From the NCBI GenBank assembly GCA_024400115.1, contig JAKSNF010000007.1, forward strand, positions 20,578 through 84,577: DNA of 64,000 nucleotides, written 5' to 3'. This document shows, piece after piece, positions 26,913 to 35,986 of the stretch. The stretch comes from Paludibacteraceae bacterium (GTDB taxonomy: Bacteria > Bacteroidota > Bacteroidia > Bacteroidales > Paludibacteraceae). Within the stretch, counting starts at the first letter, position 1; each line of letters starts with the position of its first letter. The notes beneath the pieces were generated by a model. It was not told the DNA's origin, searched no databases, and saw only the letters and a program-made list of their open reading frames with translations. A program made the translations under genes and the position numbers.

Positions 26913-27866
26913 ATGGAAAAACCGTATGTATTAGGCCTCGATATGGGAGGTACGAACTCTGTATTAGGCATTGTAGATGCACGTGGACACGTGTTAGCAA
27001 GAACGTCAATTAAGACGCAAGAGTACAAAGAAATCGATAAGTATGTAGATGCTCTCTACAACGAAGCGATGAAGATTATTGATTCCGTTGGCGGCATCGA
27101 CCTTATTCGTGGTATTGGTGCCGGAACTCCTAATGGTAACTACTATACCGGTTGGATTGACGGAGCTATGAACCTGCCTTGGCCGCGTGTTCCGTTTGCT
27201 GAACTGATGAGCAAAAAATTCGGTGTTCCTTGCAAATTGACCAATGACGCTAATGCCGCTGCTATGGGCGAAATGACCTATGGCGCAGCACGTGGTATGA
27301 AAAACTTCATTATGATTACCCTTGGAACCGGTGTCGGTTCGGGTATCGTTATTGATGGTAAGATGGTTTATGGTCATGATGGTTTCGCAGGTGAGTTAGG
27401 TCACACTTGCGCCGATCGTAGCCCGTTGGCACGCCAATGTAATTGTGGTAAAAAGGGTTGCTTAGAGACCTATTGTTCGGCTAATGGTGTAGCTCGTACG
27501 GCGAAAGAGATAATTAGTACAACAACGAAGGAAACTATGCTTCGTAAGTTAGATGTGGATAAGATAACGTCCAAGGACGTGTTTGATGCAGCAGAAGCAG
27601 GTGACGAGGTAGCAAAGGAAATCTTCGACTACACGGGAACTATTCTCGGTCGCTCGTTGGCAGACTTCGTTGCTTTCTCTGCTCCTGAAGCAATCGTGCT
27701 CTTTGGTGGCTTGACTAAATCGGGACATTGGATTATGGATCCGGTTGTAAAGGCATTGAACGACAATGTGTTACCTTTGTGGAGAGATAAAGTGAAGGTT
27801 ATGTTCTCTGACCTTAAGGAGTCGGACGCTGCAGTACTCGGTGCCAGCGCCTTAGCTTGGGAATAA
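26913..27866 (+). CDS. ROK-family sugar kinase (glucokinase-like)
   Basis: 317-residue ATP-dependent hexokinase of the ROK family. The ATP-phosphate motif DMGGTNSVLGIVD is at the N-terminus, the sugar-binding/catalytic Asp is in LTNDANAAAMGE, the substrate motif is GELGHT, and the zinc cluster reads CNCGKKGCLE. The neighbouring FHS transporter suggests the product phosphorylates the sugar just imported. Glucose is the most common substrate for this arrangement in Bacteroidota, but mannose or N-acetylglucosamine cannot be excluded. Confidence 0.92.
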   Translation: MEKPYVLGLDMGGTNSVLGIVDARGHVLARTSIKTQEYKEIDKYVDALYNEAMKIIDSVGGIDLIRGIGAGTPNGNYYTGWIDGAMNLPWPRVPFAELMSKKFGVPCKLTNDANAAAMGEMTYGAARGMKNFIMITLGTGVGSGIVIDGKMVYGHDGFAGELGHTCADRSPLARQCNCGKKGCLETYCSANGVARTAKEIISTTTKETMLRKLDVDKITSKDVFDAAEAGDEVAKEIFDYTGTILGRSLADFVAFSAPEAIVLFGGLTKSGHWIMDPVVKALNDNVLPLWRDKVKVMFSDLKESDAAVLGASALAWE

Positions 27867-27888
27867 TAGAAAGCCTCCGTCGGCGCAT

Positions 27889-28437
27889 ATGTCAAAGCAT
27901 GTATATATAACATTCGACGATGGTCCTATCCCAGAGATAACTCCTGCAGTATTGGACATCCTCCGCAAGGAGGGTGTTCTTGCTACATTTTTTATGGTGG
28001 GCGAGAACGCGATGCGTTATCCCGATTTGGTGGATCGTGTCCGCCATGAGGGACATCGCATTGGTTGCCACACGTATCATCACCTTAAAGGATGGGGAAT
28101 GTCTGTTAATGACTATGTTCAAGACGTAGATCGATGTGATCCTTATTTAGGCGGAACGCGACTCTTTCGACCACCCTATGGAAGAATACGTATTCCTCAG
28201 TGGATAAGACTGAGAAAGAAAGGGTATAAGATTGTTTTGTGGAATGTACTCACGCGTGACTATCATCCGTTATCTACTTGTGAAACGATGATGTCGTTCG
28301 TTCGGCGCAGTCGGAATGGCAGTATTATTGTCTTTCACGATTCGCTTAAGGCGGGACAAAAAATGCTTGATACCCTTCCTATTGCTATCCATTGGCTTAA
28401 GGAGCAAGGTTTTATGTTTGATGTTCTTACAACTTAG
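27889..28437 (+). CDS. Polysaccharide deacetylase (NodB homology domain)
   Basis: 182 residues, a single carbohydrate esterase 4 domain. It has the catalytic-base motif TFDDGP, the metal-binding HTYHH, the RPPYG motif and the C-terminal catalytic His (IVFHDS). No signal peptide or membrane helix is seen, so it may act in the cytoplasm or reach its substrate by another route; many Bacteroidota members are similar. It would remove N-acetyl groups from a GlcNAc-containing glycan or intermediate. It is 22 bp after the ROK kinase and 6 bp before the Ig-like lipoprotein gene. Confidence 0.9.
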   Translation: MSKHVYITFDDGPIPEITPAVLDILRKEGVLATFFMVGENAMRYPDLVDRVRHEGHRIGCHTYHHLKGWGMSVNDYVQDVDRCDPYLGGTRLFRPPYGRIRIPQWIRLRKKGYKIVLWNVLTRDYHPLSTCETMMSFVRRSRNGSIIVFHDSLKAGQKMLDTLPIAIHWLKEQGFMFDVLTT

Positions 28438-28443
28438 ACAAAC

Positions 28444-30333
28444 ATGCTAAGGAAAGAATTTATTGTCTTATGCTTATTAGCAACGATTTTTATTGGTTGT
28501 GCTAATAGAGGTATAGGACCGCAAGGCGGCCCTCGTGATTCAATACCTCCTGTCTTAGTGGCAATGTTCCCCGAGGATGGTACCACGCATTTTAACGCCA
28601 AGCGTATCGAACTTCAATTCAACGAATATCTCCAATTAGACAATGTTGCAGAGAACGTTCTTTTATCTCCTCCCACTAAACAACCGCCGGAAGTACGTGC
28701 CGTCGGCAAGAAAGTTTTTGTTACTTTTTTAGATACTTTACGCGATTCCACTACTTATACGATTGAGTTTGGAAGTGCTATTTGTGATTTTAACGAAAAA
28801 GTACCTCTAGATGGCTTTACATATTCTTTCTCTACAGGCGATGCTTTGGACTCGTTGGAAATCTCCGGACGTGTCATCAATAGTGCCGATCTCAACCCTA
28901 TATCCGGCATCGTTGTCGGGCTACATCGTGACTTGCATGACTCAGCCTTTGCTATTTCGCAGTTTGATAACGTAGCCAAGACAGACTCTGTCGGTTGCTT
29001 CATTATTCATAATATTCGTCCGGGCAGTTACAGAATTTATGCCTTGGGAGACATCTCTCGCGATTATCGTTATCAACCCGGAGAGGGGCTTGCTTTTAAC
29101 GATAGTATATGGCACACCTCCCTTGATATACAAACGTTTAGTGACACAACATGGTTGGATAGTTTAGCTGCGGATTCTACCCCCATCATTGACACTATCA
29201 TTGAACGTACCGTTGTTACCAAAGGACCGAATGATGTTGAATTGTTTTATTTTAAGGAAAACAAGACCCGTCGCTATTTTCAACGCGCCTATCGCGATGA
29301 GGCACATGCGTTGCGGTTCATCTTAGTAGGTAAGCAAGATACACAACCTTCTTTCCGCGCGTTACGTCCCTGTGAAGTGGACAGTTCATTCCGAGATAGC
29401 GCTTTCGTAGATTGGATGCCCTATACGCGTTGGAGTTATAATAAGACCAACGACACTATTCTATGTTGGCTCACGGATAGTATAGCCATAAGACAAGATA
29501 GTCTTTTTGCTGAGATAACGTACCAGCGTACCGACTCCGTCTATAACCTTGAAATGGCAAAAGATACGCTGCGTTGTGTCTATCGTGCTCCGCGACTGAC
29601 GGAGAAGATGTTAGAGACTAAGGCGCGTCAAGCCAAAAACCGCCGTGTAGAAATTAAAGGTAATGCGACTGGTAAATTCGGTATAGAAAAACCCGTTATT
29701 CTGACTATGTCGATGCCGTTAGATAGCCTCCATAAGGATAGCATATCCTTGTGGCAGAAGATAGACACGATATATAAAGAACTTACTTTTGACCTTGTAC
29801 CCCTTGATTCGGCTCAGTTACGCTATCAGGTCATGTATCCTTGGCAGAGCGAGGGAGCATACGAATTACGCATTGACTCTAATGCTGTGGTGGATATATA
29901 CGGCAAAACGAATAAAGAATCTAAAATACAGTTCTCTATTCGTTCGGTAGAAGAATACGCTAACTTAGCCGTGACGTTGATGCATTACGACCCCCACATG
30001 ATTTTGCAAATACTCAATGAGAAAGGGGAACCAATCCTCGATTATAAGGCATGGAAAATAGAGACCGATAGCACGCAAGCTACCCTCCATTTTAAGAACC
30101 TTGAACCAAAGAGTTATTATCTCAAACTATTTATGGATCTTAATGGTGATAGTCTTTGGACTACGGGAGATTGGTTACAGCATCAGCAACCCGAACCGGT
30201 CTATTATTACCCCAAGAAACTACAATTCAAAGCTAATTGGGATTTCGAAGAAACATGGGATTATACTGCCGTGCCGCAATTAGATGGTAAGCCGAAAGAA
30301 CTTATCAAAGACGCAGCTAAAGAAAAGAAGTGA
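28444..30333 (+). CDS. Ig-like-domain lipoprotein
   Basis: 629 residues with a lipobox (FIGCANRG) directly followed by the GPQGGPRDSIPPV segment that opens the SbsA-type Ig-like domain of a broad Bacteroidota family. After it come an Ig-like domain (about 25-130), a carboxypeptidase-regulatory-like beta domain (about 140-205, SGRVINSADLNPISGIVVGLHR) and long beta-rich repeats. Members are conserved envelope proteins of unknown function. It is within an operon of envelope and polysaccharide genes. Confidence 0.85.
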   Translation: MLRKEFIVLCLLATIFIGCANRGIGPQGGPRDSIPPVLVAMFPEDGTTHFNAKRIELQFNEYLQLDNVAENVLLSPPTKQPPEVRAVGKKVFVTFLDTLRDSTTYTIEFGSAICDFNEKVPLDGFTYSFSTGDALDSLEISGRVINSADLNPISGIVVGLHRDLHDSAFAISQFDNVAKTDSVGCFIIHNIRPGSYRIYALGDISRDYRYQPGEGLAFNDSIWHTSLDIQTFSDTTWLDSLAADSTPIIDTIIERTVVTKGPNDVELFYFKENKTRRYFQRAYRDEAHALRFILVGKQDTQPSFRALRPCEVDSSFRDSAFVDWMPYTRWSYNKTNDTILCWLTDSIAIRQDSLFAEITYQRTDSVYNLEMAKDTLRCVYRAPRLTEKMLETKARQAKNRRVEIKGNATGKFGIEKPVILTMSMPLDSLHKDSISLWQKIDTIYKELTFDLVPLDSAQLRYQVMYPWQSEGAYELRIDSNAVVDIYGKTNKESKIQFSIRSVEEYANLAVTLMHYDPHMILQILNEKGEPILDYKAWKIETDSTQATLHFKNLEPKSYYLKLFMDLNGDSLWTTGDWLQHQQPEPVYYYPKKLQFKANWDFEETWDYTAVPQLDGKPKELIKDAAKEKK

Positions 30334-30343
30334 TTTGTGATTT

Positions 30344-31414
30344 ATGGATGTTGAACAAATATATTTGCGCTTGTTGCGCAAAGCAATAGGATTGACGAAG
30401 GAGGATACTAACGTCTCTCAAGAACAATGGGCAGCCATCAAGCAACTCTCCCATCGTCAAGGGACGGATATATTCCTTACGACTGACAAAACAATGCTTG
30501 CTCGTGCCATGATGCGTCAGCAACAACAGTTACTGACCTTAGATATTATTTGGCAGGCACTTGAAAAAGTCGGTCTTCGTCCTGTCATTCTTAAAGGTTT
30601 CGGTTTGGCTCGGTTTTATCCCGAACCGTATAGGCGATTCAGTTCGGATGTTGATATATGGGTGGGCAAAGGTAATTACGACATCGTAACATCCGCTATT
30701 AATAGTGTAATGAAGGTTGAGTGGCACCATGAGAACGAGGATGTGAACGAACGACATTATAATTTTGCTTCGCCGCAAGGACTCATCTTTGAGACCCATC
30801 CGCAGACTATTCCTTTTATTTTACCCTCGGAGAAAGCCGCTTTAGAAACTATCGAACTGCCCGCTATGACTAATGCGGAAGAGTTTGTATTTGAAGGTCA
30901 TTGTTTGCGTATGCCTCAAGCGGAGTTCAATCTCCTTTTTATATTTATGCACGCGTGGGAGCACTTCACTTCCTCCGGTGCTGGTCTCAAGCACCTCGCC
31001 GATTTAGCAGTGTTAGTGAATAATGACAGATTGAAAAGACAAGACCCTGATGATGTATTAGTAACACTAAGGAAGTTGCACTTATTAGAGCCTTGGCTCG
31101 TGATGGGTTATGTGGTGGTTAAGGTCTTTGACTTGCGTAAGGAGCAGTGGCCGTTATATAAAGATACGCGTCGTATTCGTCGTTTAGGAGAACGATTATA
31201 TAGGCGTATTATGGACGAAGGGCTAACGCGCCCTAATCAATCTTCAGTAAAGACTAATAAGACCTCAGTACTAAGCAATAAATGGTTCAGTAAATTGTGG
31301 ACTTTAGGTGAGCGTATTAGAACTGCTCTCATGATAGCGCCTTATAGCCCGCAGTATGCCCGTTATTACCTCTACTCGGCTGTTTATAAGGGAGTCAAAA
31401 GGTTAAGAAAATGA
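30344..31414 (+). CDS. Nucleotidyltransferase-family protein (NTP_transf_5 type)
   Basis: 356 residues. The core segment PVILKGFGLARFYPEPYRRFSSDVDIWV is the signature of this family, with the paired Asp residues of SDVDIWV as metal ligands. Genes of this kind are frequent in capsule and exopolysaccharide loci of Bacteroidota, where they are thought to modify sugars or lipids; the reaction is not established. The stop overlaps the next gene's start by four bases. Confidence 0.8.
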   Translation: MDVEQIYLRLLRKAIGLTKEDTNVSQEQWAAIKQLSHRQGTDIFLTTDKTMLARAMMRQQQQLLTLDIIWQALEKVGLRPVILKGFGLARFYPEPYRRFSSDVDIWVGKGNYDIVTSAINSVMKVEWHHENEDVNERHYNFASPQGLIFETHPQTIPFILPSEKAALETIELPAMTNAEEFVFEGHCLRMPQAEFNLLFIFMHAWEHFTSSGAGLKHLADLAVLVNNDRLKRQDPDDVLVTLRKLHLLEPWLVMGYVVVKVFDLRKEQWPLYKDTRRIRRLGERLYRRIMDEGLTRPNQSSVKTNKTSVLSNKWFSKLWTLGERIRTALMIAPYSPQYARYYLYSAVYKGVKRLRK

Positions 31415-32373
31415 ATGAACAGTGGCATATATTGATGACCAACTCTCCTACAGCAACGTGGTTTCAAAGCGAGGAGGCTCATTTGTGTTTCGAGTCCTGT
31501 CGTCAGTGGCTCGACCCCTTCCTTGTACAAGTGCACAGAGGAGATCGTTTGGTCGGTTCGCTTTCAGGCTATGTCACGAAAGAACATTCCTGTCTTGAAC
31601 AATTCTTCACGGCTCGTGCGGTCATTTATGGAGGTCCCCTTTTGGCAGAGGATATAACGAATAACGAATTATTCCAATTGTTGACGAGAGTGAAAAGGGA
31701 ATGCGAGAAGCGAAAAGCGATTTATACGGAGATTCGTAATTTCCGTGATTTCTCTCGTTGGCGTCAGGTATTTGAACAAGTTAGTTTTACGTATGCTCCG
31801 CATTATGATATACATATAGACACAAGCGTCAAGTCAACAATGGAGGCTCGTATTCACGAGTCTAAACTTCGAGCTGTGCACAAAGCCCTTGCCGAAGGGC
31901 AGTCTTTAGTGGAGGCAACTACGGAAGAGCAAGTTCGAGAGTGGTATCAATCACTCCGTCACCTTTATAAAACTAAAGTGCATCGCCCCCTCTGGCCATG
32001 TAATTTTTTCCTTCACCTTTGGCAAGAAGGATATGCAAAACTGCTAATAACGAAAAAGAAGGTGGATAACCCCTATGGAAAGACACAAGAAATAGGTGGC
32101 ATCTTTTGTGTGAAAGATAATACGTCGCTGTATGAATGGTATATTTGTGGTCCCTCGTTAGTGACTTATGGTGCATTAGAATATGCTGCGGATAATGGAC
32201 TTCAACGCTTTGATTTGATGGGAGCGGGAGAACCCGGAGTGCCGTACGGCGTACGTGATTTTAAAATGCAGTTTGGGGGCGAACTCAAAGAACTTGGTCG
32301 TTACCATTTCATTAGTAAACCAATGCTATATAGATTAGGTAAGGCGTTCATCTCACTAACCACTAATCACTAA
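31411..32373 (+). CDS. GNAT/FemAB-like acyltransferase
   Basis: 320 residues with a double GNAT fold of the FemAB or Acetyltransf_6 kind. Signature segments include the core EARIHESKLRAVHKALAEG, the acceptor strand GGIFCVKDNTSLYEWYICG and GLQRFDLMGAGEPG near the end. Related proteins attach amino acids or acyl groups to peptidoglycan precursors or capsule sugars; the substrate is unknown. The last three residues and stop codon come from a CACTAAC/CACTAAT 7-nt tract. It lies in an operon with nucleotidyltransferase and oxidoreductase genes. Confidence 0.78.
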   Translation: MNEQWHILMTNSPTATWFQSEEAHLCFESCRQWLDPFLVQVHRGDRLVGSLSGYVTKEHSCLEQFFTARAVIYGGPLLAEDITNNELFQLLTRVKRECEKRKAIYTEIRNFRDFSRWRQVFEQVSFTYAPHYDIHIDTSVKSTMEARIHESKLRAVHKALAEGQSLVEATTEEQVREWYQSLRHLYKTKVHRPLWPCNFFLHLWQEGYAKLLITKKKVDNPYGKTQEIGGIFCVKDNTSLYEWYICGPSLVTYGALEYAADNGLQRFDLMGAGEPGVPYGVRDFKMQFGGELKELGRYHFISKPMLYRLGKAFISLTTNH

Positions 32374-32376
32374 TTT
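32351..32376 (+). repeat. CACTAAT 7-nt tract forming the GNAT gene stop
   Basis: CTCACTAAC, CACTAAT, CACTAAT; encodes the last residues (L-T-T-N-H) and the TAA at 32371-32373. Confidence 0.55.
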
Positions 32377-32384
32377 CAAATTTA

Positions 32385-35201
32385 ATGAATATATATACCG
32401 ATAATATTCACAAGATGGCTTACGCTACGGACGCATCTGCTTACCGCGAGATTCCTCTTGCTGTAGCGTATCCGGAGAACGAGGACGACTTGCGTCAGCT
32501 CCTCTACTTGGCGCGTGAACGTCATACCTACCTTATACCCCGTGCAGGAGGAACAAGTATTGCAGGACAGGTAGTGGGTAAGGGGATTGTTGTGGATGTT
32601 AGTCGGTATATGAATAAGATTATTTCGATTGACCCCGAACGGCGGGTGGCTCGTGTTCAGCCGGGTGTAGTGCGCGACGAACTGAATATGGCATTGCGTC
32701 CCTATGGTCTCTTTTTCTCTCCTGAGACCTCAACTTCCAACCGCTGCTGTCTTGGAGGTATGGTAGGCAATAACTCGTGCGGGACGCATAGTCTTATCTA
32801 TGGTTCTACGCGGCAGCACGTGGTAGGACTGAGGCTGATGCTGACGGACGGCTCTATCGTTGAAGTGGGACGCGAAAAGACGAAAAGCGAAAGCGATTTG
32901 TGGCAACGTATTGTTACCCAATTAGTTGGTTGGCAAACGGATACATCGATTCGGCAACGGATAGAGGAGAACTTTCCCGATAAGAGTCTTAAACGCCGCT
33001 CTTGTGGGTATGCCCTTGACGAGTGCCTTTGGGAGAATGATGGATTGATGAATGATGGATTGAATATTCCAGCATTGATAACCGGTTCAGAAGGCACTCT
33101 TGCTCTCGTAACAGAAATAGAACTTAGTCTGGATCCGCTGCCAAGTGAACACAAGGTGCTGGTGGCAGCACATCTTAATAACCTCAACGATAGTTGGGCA
33201 GCAAACCTCATTGCCTTACGTCATTGTCCTACTGCCGTAGAACTTATGGATGGGCGTATTCTCGATTTATGTAAAGACAATAAACAAGCCCAAGAGGATC
33301 GTTTCTTTGTTCAAGGAGAACCCAATGCTTTGGTTATTGCGGAGTTTACGGGGGACGAGGTAGAAAAGCAAGCAACTGCTTTTGAAAACGACGTGCAATC
33401 ACTTGCGTATGCTTGCACGCGTGTTTATGATAAGGATATTAGTCGTGTTTGGAATCTACGCAAGGCTGGGCTTGGTGTACTCAACGGTATGCAGGGTGAT
33501 GCTAAACCCGTTGGCGTTATAGAAGATACTGCCGTCGCTCCTGAACGCCTTGAAGCTTATATGCTTGATTTCCAAGCGATGATGAAACAGTTCGGGTTGG
33601 ATTGTGTCTATTACGGACATATATCAACCGGCGAACTGCATTTGCGTCCCATCCTGAACCTTAAAAAGGAAGAGGATAGGGTACTCTTCCGTCAGGTAGC
33701 AGAAGCTACGGCGCGATTGGTCAAGAAGCACCATGGCAGCCTAAGTGGTGAACACGGTGACGGACGCTTGCGAGGTGAGTTTATTCCACTGATGTATGGA
33801 CAAGAGGTTTATCAACTCATGTGTGAGCTTAAACACACTTGGGATCCCGATGGTGTTCTGAATATGGGTAAGATCGTAAATACACCTCCAATGGATAGTG
33901 CACTACGCGCACAATCCACCATCCTCCATCCACAATCTACCCATCTGCTCCAACGCGTGGAGCGTTGTAACGGTGCCGCTGACTGTCGTAAGAGTCAACT
34001 CATTGGTGGGTCGCTTTGTCCTGCTTATAAGGTGAGCGGAGACGAACTCATGACCACACGGGCGCGGGCAAATGTCATTCGTGAGGTACTCACTACTCAG
34101 CGTCACCCGTGGACGAATAAGGATATCCAACATCAGTTAGATAGTTGTTTGGCTTGTAAGTCTTGTATTCGTGAATGTTCGTCCTCTGTGGATATGACAC
34201 GTATTCGCGCGGAACTCCTGCAAGAGCGTTATAATCGTTTGGGCATTCCCTTCCGCACTTGGCTTATTGCGCACATGCCTGAGATAGAAGCATTAGGCGC
34301 AAAGATGCCTAAACTATATAATTGGTGCGCTACGAATAAATGGATTTCCGCTATCATAAAAGCGATTGTTGGCTTTGACCAGAGGCGAGAAATTCCGAGG
34401 ATAGAAGAAATAGGAAATGAGAAACAAAAAACTAGAAACAAGAAAGAGAATATAAAGAAGAAACGTAACGTATATCTTTTCCTTGATGAGTTTACACGTC
34501 ATCAGGAGCCGCAATTGGCACAAGACTTTATAGCCTTATTAAATGCCTTAGGGTATGAGGTTATTATTCCTAAGCATGTTCAATCGGGGCGTGCTGCCAT
34601 TTCAAAGGGTTGTCTTAAGTATGCCCGTAAACAAGCCGTTCGTAACGTTAATTTGTTGGCAGATATCATCACCGATGATGCCCCGTTAGTTGGCATTGAG
34701 CCGTCTTGTATCTTGTCCTTTAGAGACGAGTACCCGGACTTAGTTTCACCATCCTTGCGTGATAAAGCGAAAGCATTGGGAAACAATGCTTTACTCTATG
34801 ATGAGTTTCTTTTGCAAGAGTTGCAAGCAGGACGTATTAATAAGACCTCATTCAGACCCTTGCAAGCGGATATTTGGTTGCACGGACATTGCCATCAAAA
34901 GGCGCTAGTTGGAATAGAGAAGACGGCGGCTCTGTTACGTCTCATTCCTGAGTCTACACTCCATATCATCCCCTCCGGCTGTTGTGGTATGGCTGGTAGT
35001 TTTGGGTATGAAAAACGTCATTACGCTACGTCCATGGCGATAGGTGAACTGGTTCTCTTCCCAACGATTCGTAAAACATTGCAAAACACTAAAACGATAG
35101 TTGCTGCCCCGGGTACGTCTTGTCGTCAGCAGATATATGATGGGACGGGCGTACGTGCCGTTCATCCAATACAAGTTCTTAAACAATCCGTAATACAATG
35201 A
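32385..35201 (+). CDS. FAD-linked oxidase fused to Fe-S/CCG-domain oxidoreductase
   Basis: 938-residue fusion resembling D-lactate/2-hydroxyacid dehydrogenases. FAD-binding PCMH domain (about 20-250, PRAGGTSIAGQVVGKGIVVD), FAD oxidase C domain ending with the HGDGRLRG loop, then 4Fe-4S clusters (CNGAADC with CPAYKV, and CLACKSCIRECSS) and one CCG domain (HGHCHQKALVG, then PSGCCGMAGSFGYE). Three low-complexity tracts are in frame: residues ~217-227, ~509-521 (joining oxidase and Fe-S parts) and ~672-694 (joining Fe-S and CCG parts). The physiological substrate is not known. The start overlaps nothing, but the stop overlaps the next start by four bases. Confidence 0.9.
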   Translation: MNIYTDNIHKMAYATDASAYREIPLAVAYPENEDDLRQLLYLARERHTYLIPRAGGTSIAGQVVGKGIVVDVSRYMNKIISIDPERRVARVQPGVVRDELNMALRPYGLFFSPETSTSNRCCLGGMVGNNSCGTHSLIYGSTRQHVVGLRLMLTDGSIVEVGREKTKSESDLWQRIVTQLVGWQTDTSIRQRIEENFPDKSLKRRSCGYALDECLWENDGLMNDGLNIPALITGSEGTLALVTEIELSLDPLPSEHKVLVAAHLNNLNDSWAANLIALRHCPTAVELMDGRILDLCKDNKQAQEDRFFVQGEPNALVIAEFTGDEVEKQATAFENDVQSLAYACTRVYDKDISRVWNLRKAGLGVLNGMQGDAKPVGVIEDTAVAPERLEAYMLDFQAMMKQFGLDCVYYGHISTGELHLRPILNLKKEEDRVLFRQVAEATARLVKKHHGSLSGEHGDGRLRGEFIPLMYGQEVYQLMCELKHTWDPDGVLNMGKIVNTPPMDSALRAQSTILHPQSTHLLQRVERCNGAADCRKSQLIGGSLCPAYKVSGDELMTTRARANVIREVLTTQRHPWTNKDIQHQLDSCLACKSCIRECSSSVDMTRIRAELLQERYNRLGIPFRTWLIAHMPEIEALGAKMPKLYNWCATNKWISAIIKAIVGFDQRREIPRIEEIGNEKQKTRNKKENIKKKRNVYLFLDEFTRHQEPQLAQDFIALLNALGYEVIIPKHVQSGRAAISKGCLKYARKQAVRNVNLLADIITDDAPLVGIEPSCILSFRDEYPDLVSPSLRDKAKALGNNALLYDEFLLQELQAGRINKTSFRPLQADIWLHGHCHQKALVGIEKTAALLRLIPESTLHIIPSGCCGMAGSFGYEKRHYATSMAIGELVLFPTIRKTLQNTKTIVAAPGTSCRQQIYDGTGVRAVHPIQVLKQSVIQ
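33035..33065 (+). repeat. GATGAATGATGGATT tandem duplication in the FAD/Fe-S gene
   Basis: A 15-nt word (7+8) is present twice (GAATGATGGATTGAT, then GAATGATGGATTGAA). It encodes N-D-G-L-M-N-D-G-L-N in the PCMH domain. Confidence 0.65.
33910..33947 (+). repeat. CCATCCA-type 7-nt tract at a domain junction of the FAD/Fe-S gene
   Basis: CAATCCA, CCATCCT, CCATCCA, CAATCTA, CCCATCT; encodes Q-S-T-I-L-H-P-Q-S-T-H-L-L between the FAD and Fe-S modules. Confidence 0.8.
34398..34465 (+). repeat. GAAACAA-type 7-nt tract between the Fe-S and CCG modules
   Basis: GAAATAG, GAAATGA, GAAACAA, AAAACTA, GAAACAA, GAAAGAG; encodes a Lys/Glu/Asn-rich linker (IGNEKQKTRNKKENIKKKR). Confidence 0.75.
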
Positions 35202-35971
35202 TAGATTTTACCTTAAACGCATATCGCTCGCTTCTTACCTCGTTCCAACAAGCAGGTTACACTTTTATGACCTTTGAGGAGTGGCTGCAATCCTCGCTCC
35301 ACAATAGCCGTGTTGTCATTCTTCGTCATGATGTGGATAAACGTCCTCAGAACTCGCTTAAGACGGCGCTTATTGAGCATGAATTGGGTATTAGGGCGTC
35401 TTATTATTTTCGTTGTGTGGCTTGTAGTAATCAGCCCGATATGATTCGTCAGATAGCGGCTTTTGGTCACGAGATAGGGTACCATTATGAAGACATGTCG
35501 CTTTGCGATGGTAATACCGAACAGGCAATAGCACACTTTACCGAGTGGCTCGCTTATTTCCGTCAGTTCTACGATGTTAAGACTATCTGTATGCACGGAG
35601 CGCCGACGTCTAAATACGATAGTCGCGACTTGTGGAAAAAGTATGATTATCATCAGTTGGGTATCATTGGCGAACCTTATTTCGACATTGATTTCAGCGA
35701 CTTTTTCTACCTTACCGATACAGGACGTTGTTGGGATGGATATAAGGTCTCTGTAAGAGATAAGATTCCTGAGTATCAAGACCGTTGGACTAATCAAGGT
35801 CTGGTTTTTCACTCCACGCAAGACATCATTCGTCGTCTTTCGACAGTGCAGTCCAATATTATGATTACCACTCATCCTCAGCGTTGGACGAACAGTCCTC
35901 TTCTTTGGACTCAAGAGTTGGTACTGCAATCTGTTAAAAACATTATTAAAAGAATACTAATCAAACTATAA
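35198..35971 (+). CDS. NodB-like polysaccharide-deacetylase-fold protein
   Basis: 257 residues. RHDVDKRPQNS corresponds to the TFDDGP strand of carbohydrate esterase 4, with the Asp pair partly replaced (HDVD). GHEIGYHYED gives the metal-ligand His pair, and MHGAP lies on a later strand. Proteins with this HDVD form are found in polysaccharide loci; the acceptor is not known. It overlaps the FAD/Fe-S gene by four bases (ATGA) and precedes the sugar transferase by 15 bp, fitting a role in surface polysaccharide assembly. Confidence 0.75.
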   Translation: MIDFTLNAYRSLLTSFQQAGYTFMTFEEWLQSSLHNSRVVILRHDVDKRPQNSLKTALIEHELGIRASYYFRCVACSNQPDMIRQIAAFGHEIGYHYEDMSLCDGNTEQAIAHFTEWLAYFRQFYDVKTICMHGAPTSKYDSRDLWKKYDYHQLGIIGEPYFDIDFSDFFYLTDTGRCWDGYKVSVRDKIPEYQDRWTNQGLVFHSTQDIIRRLSTVQSNIMITTHPQRWTNSPLLWTQELVLQSVKNIIKRILIKL

Positions 35972-35986
35972 AACTCTCATTACGCT

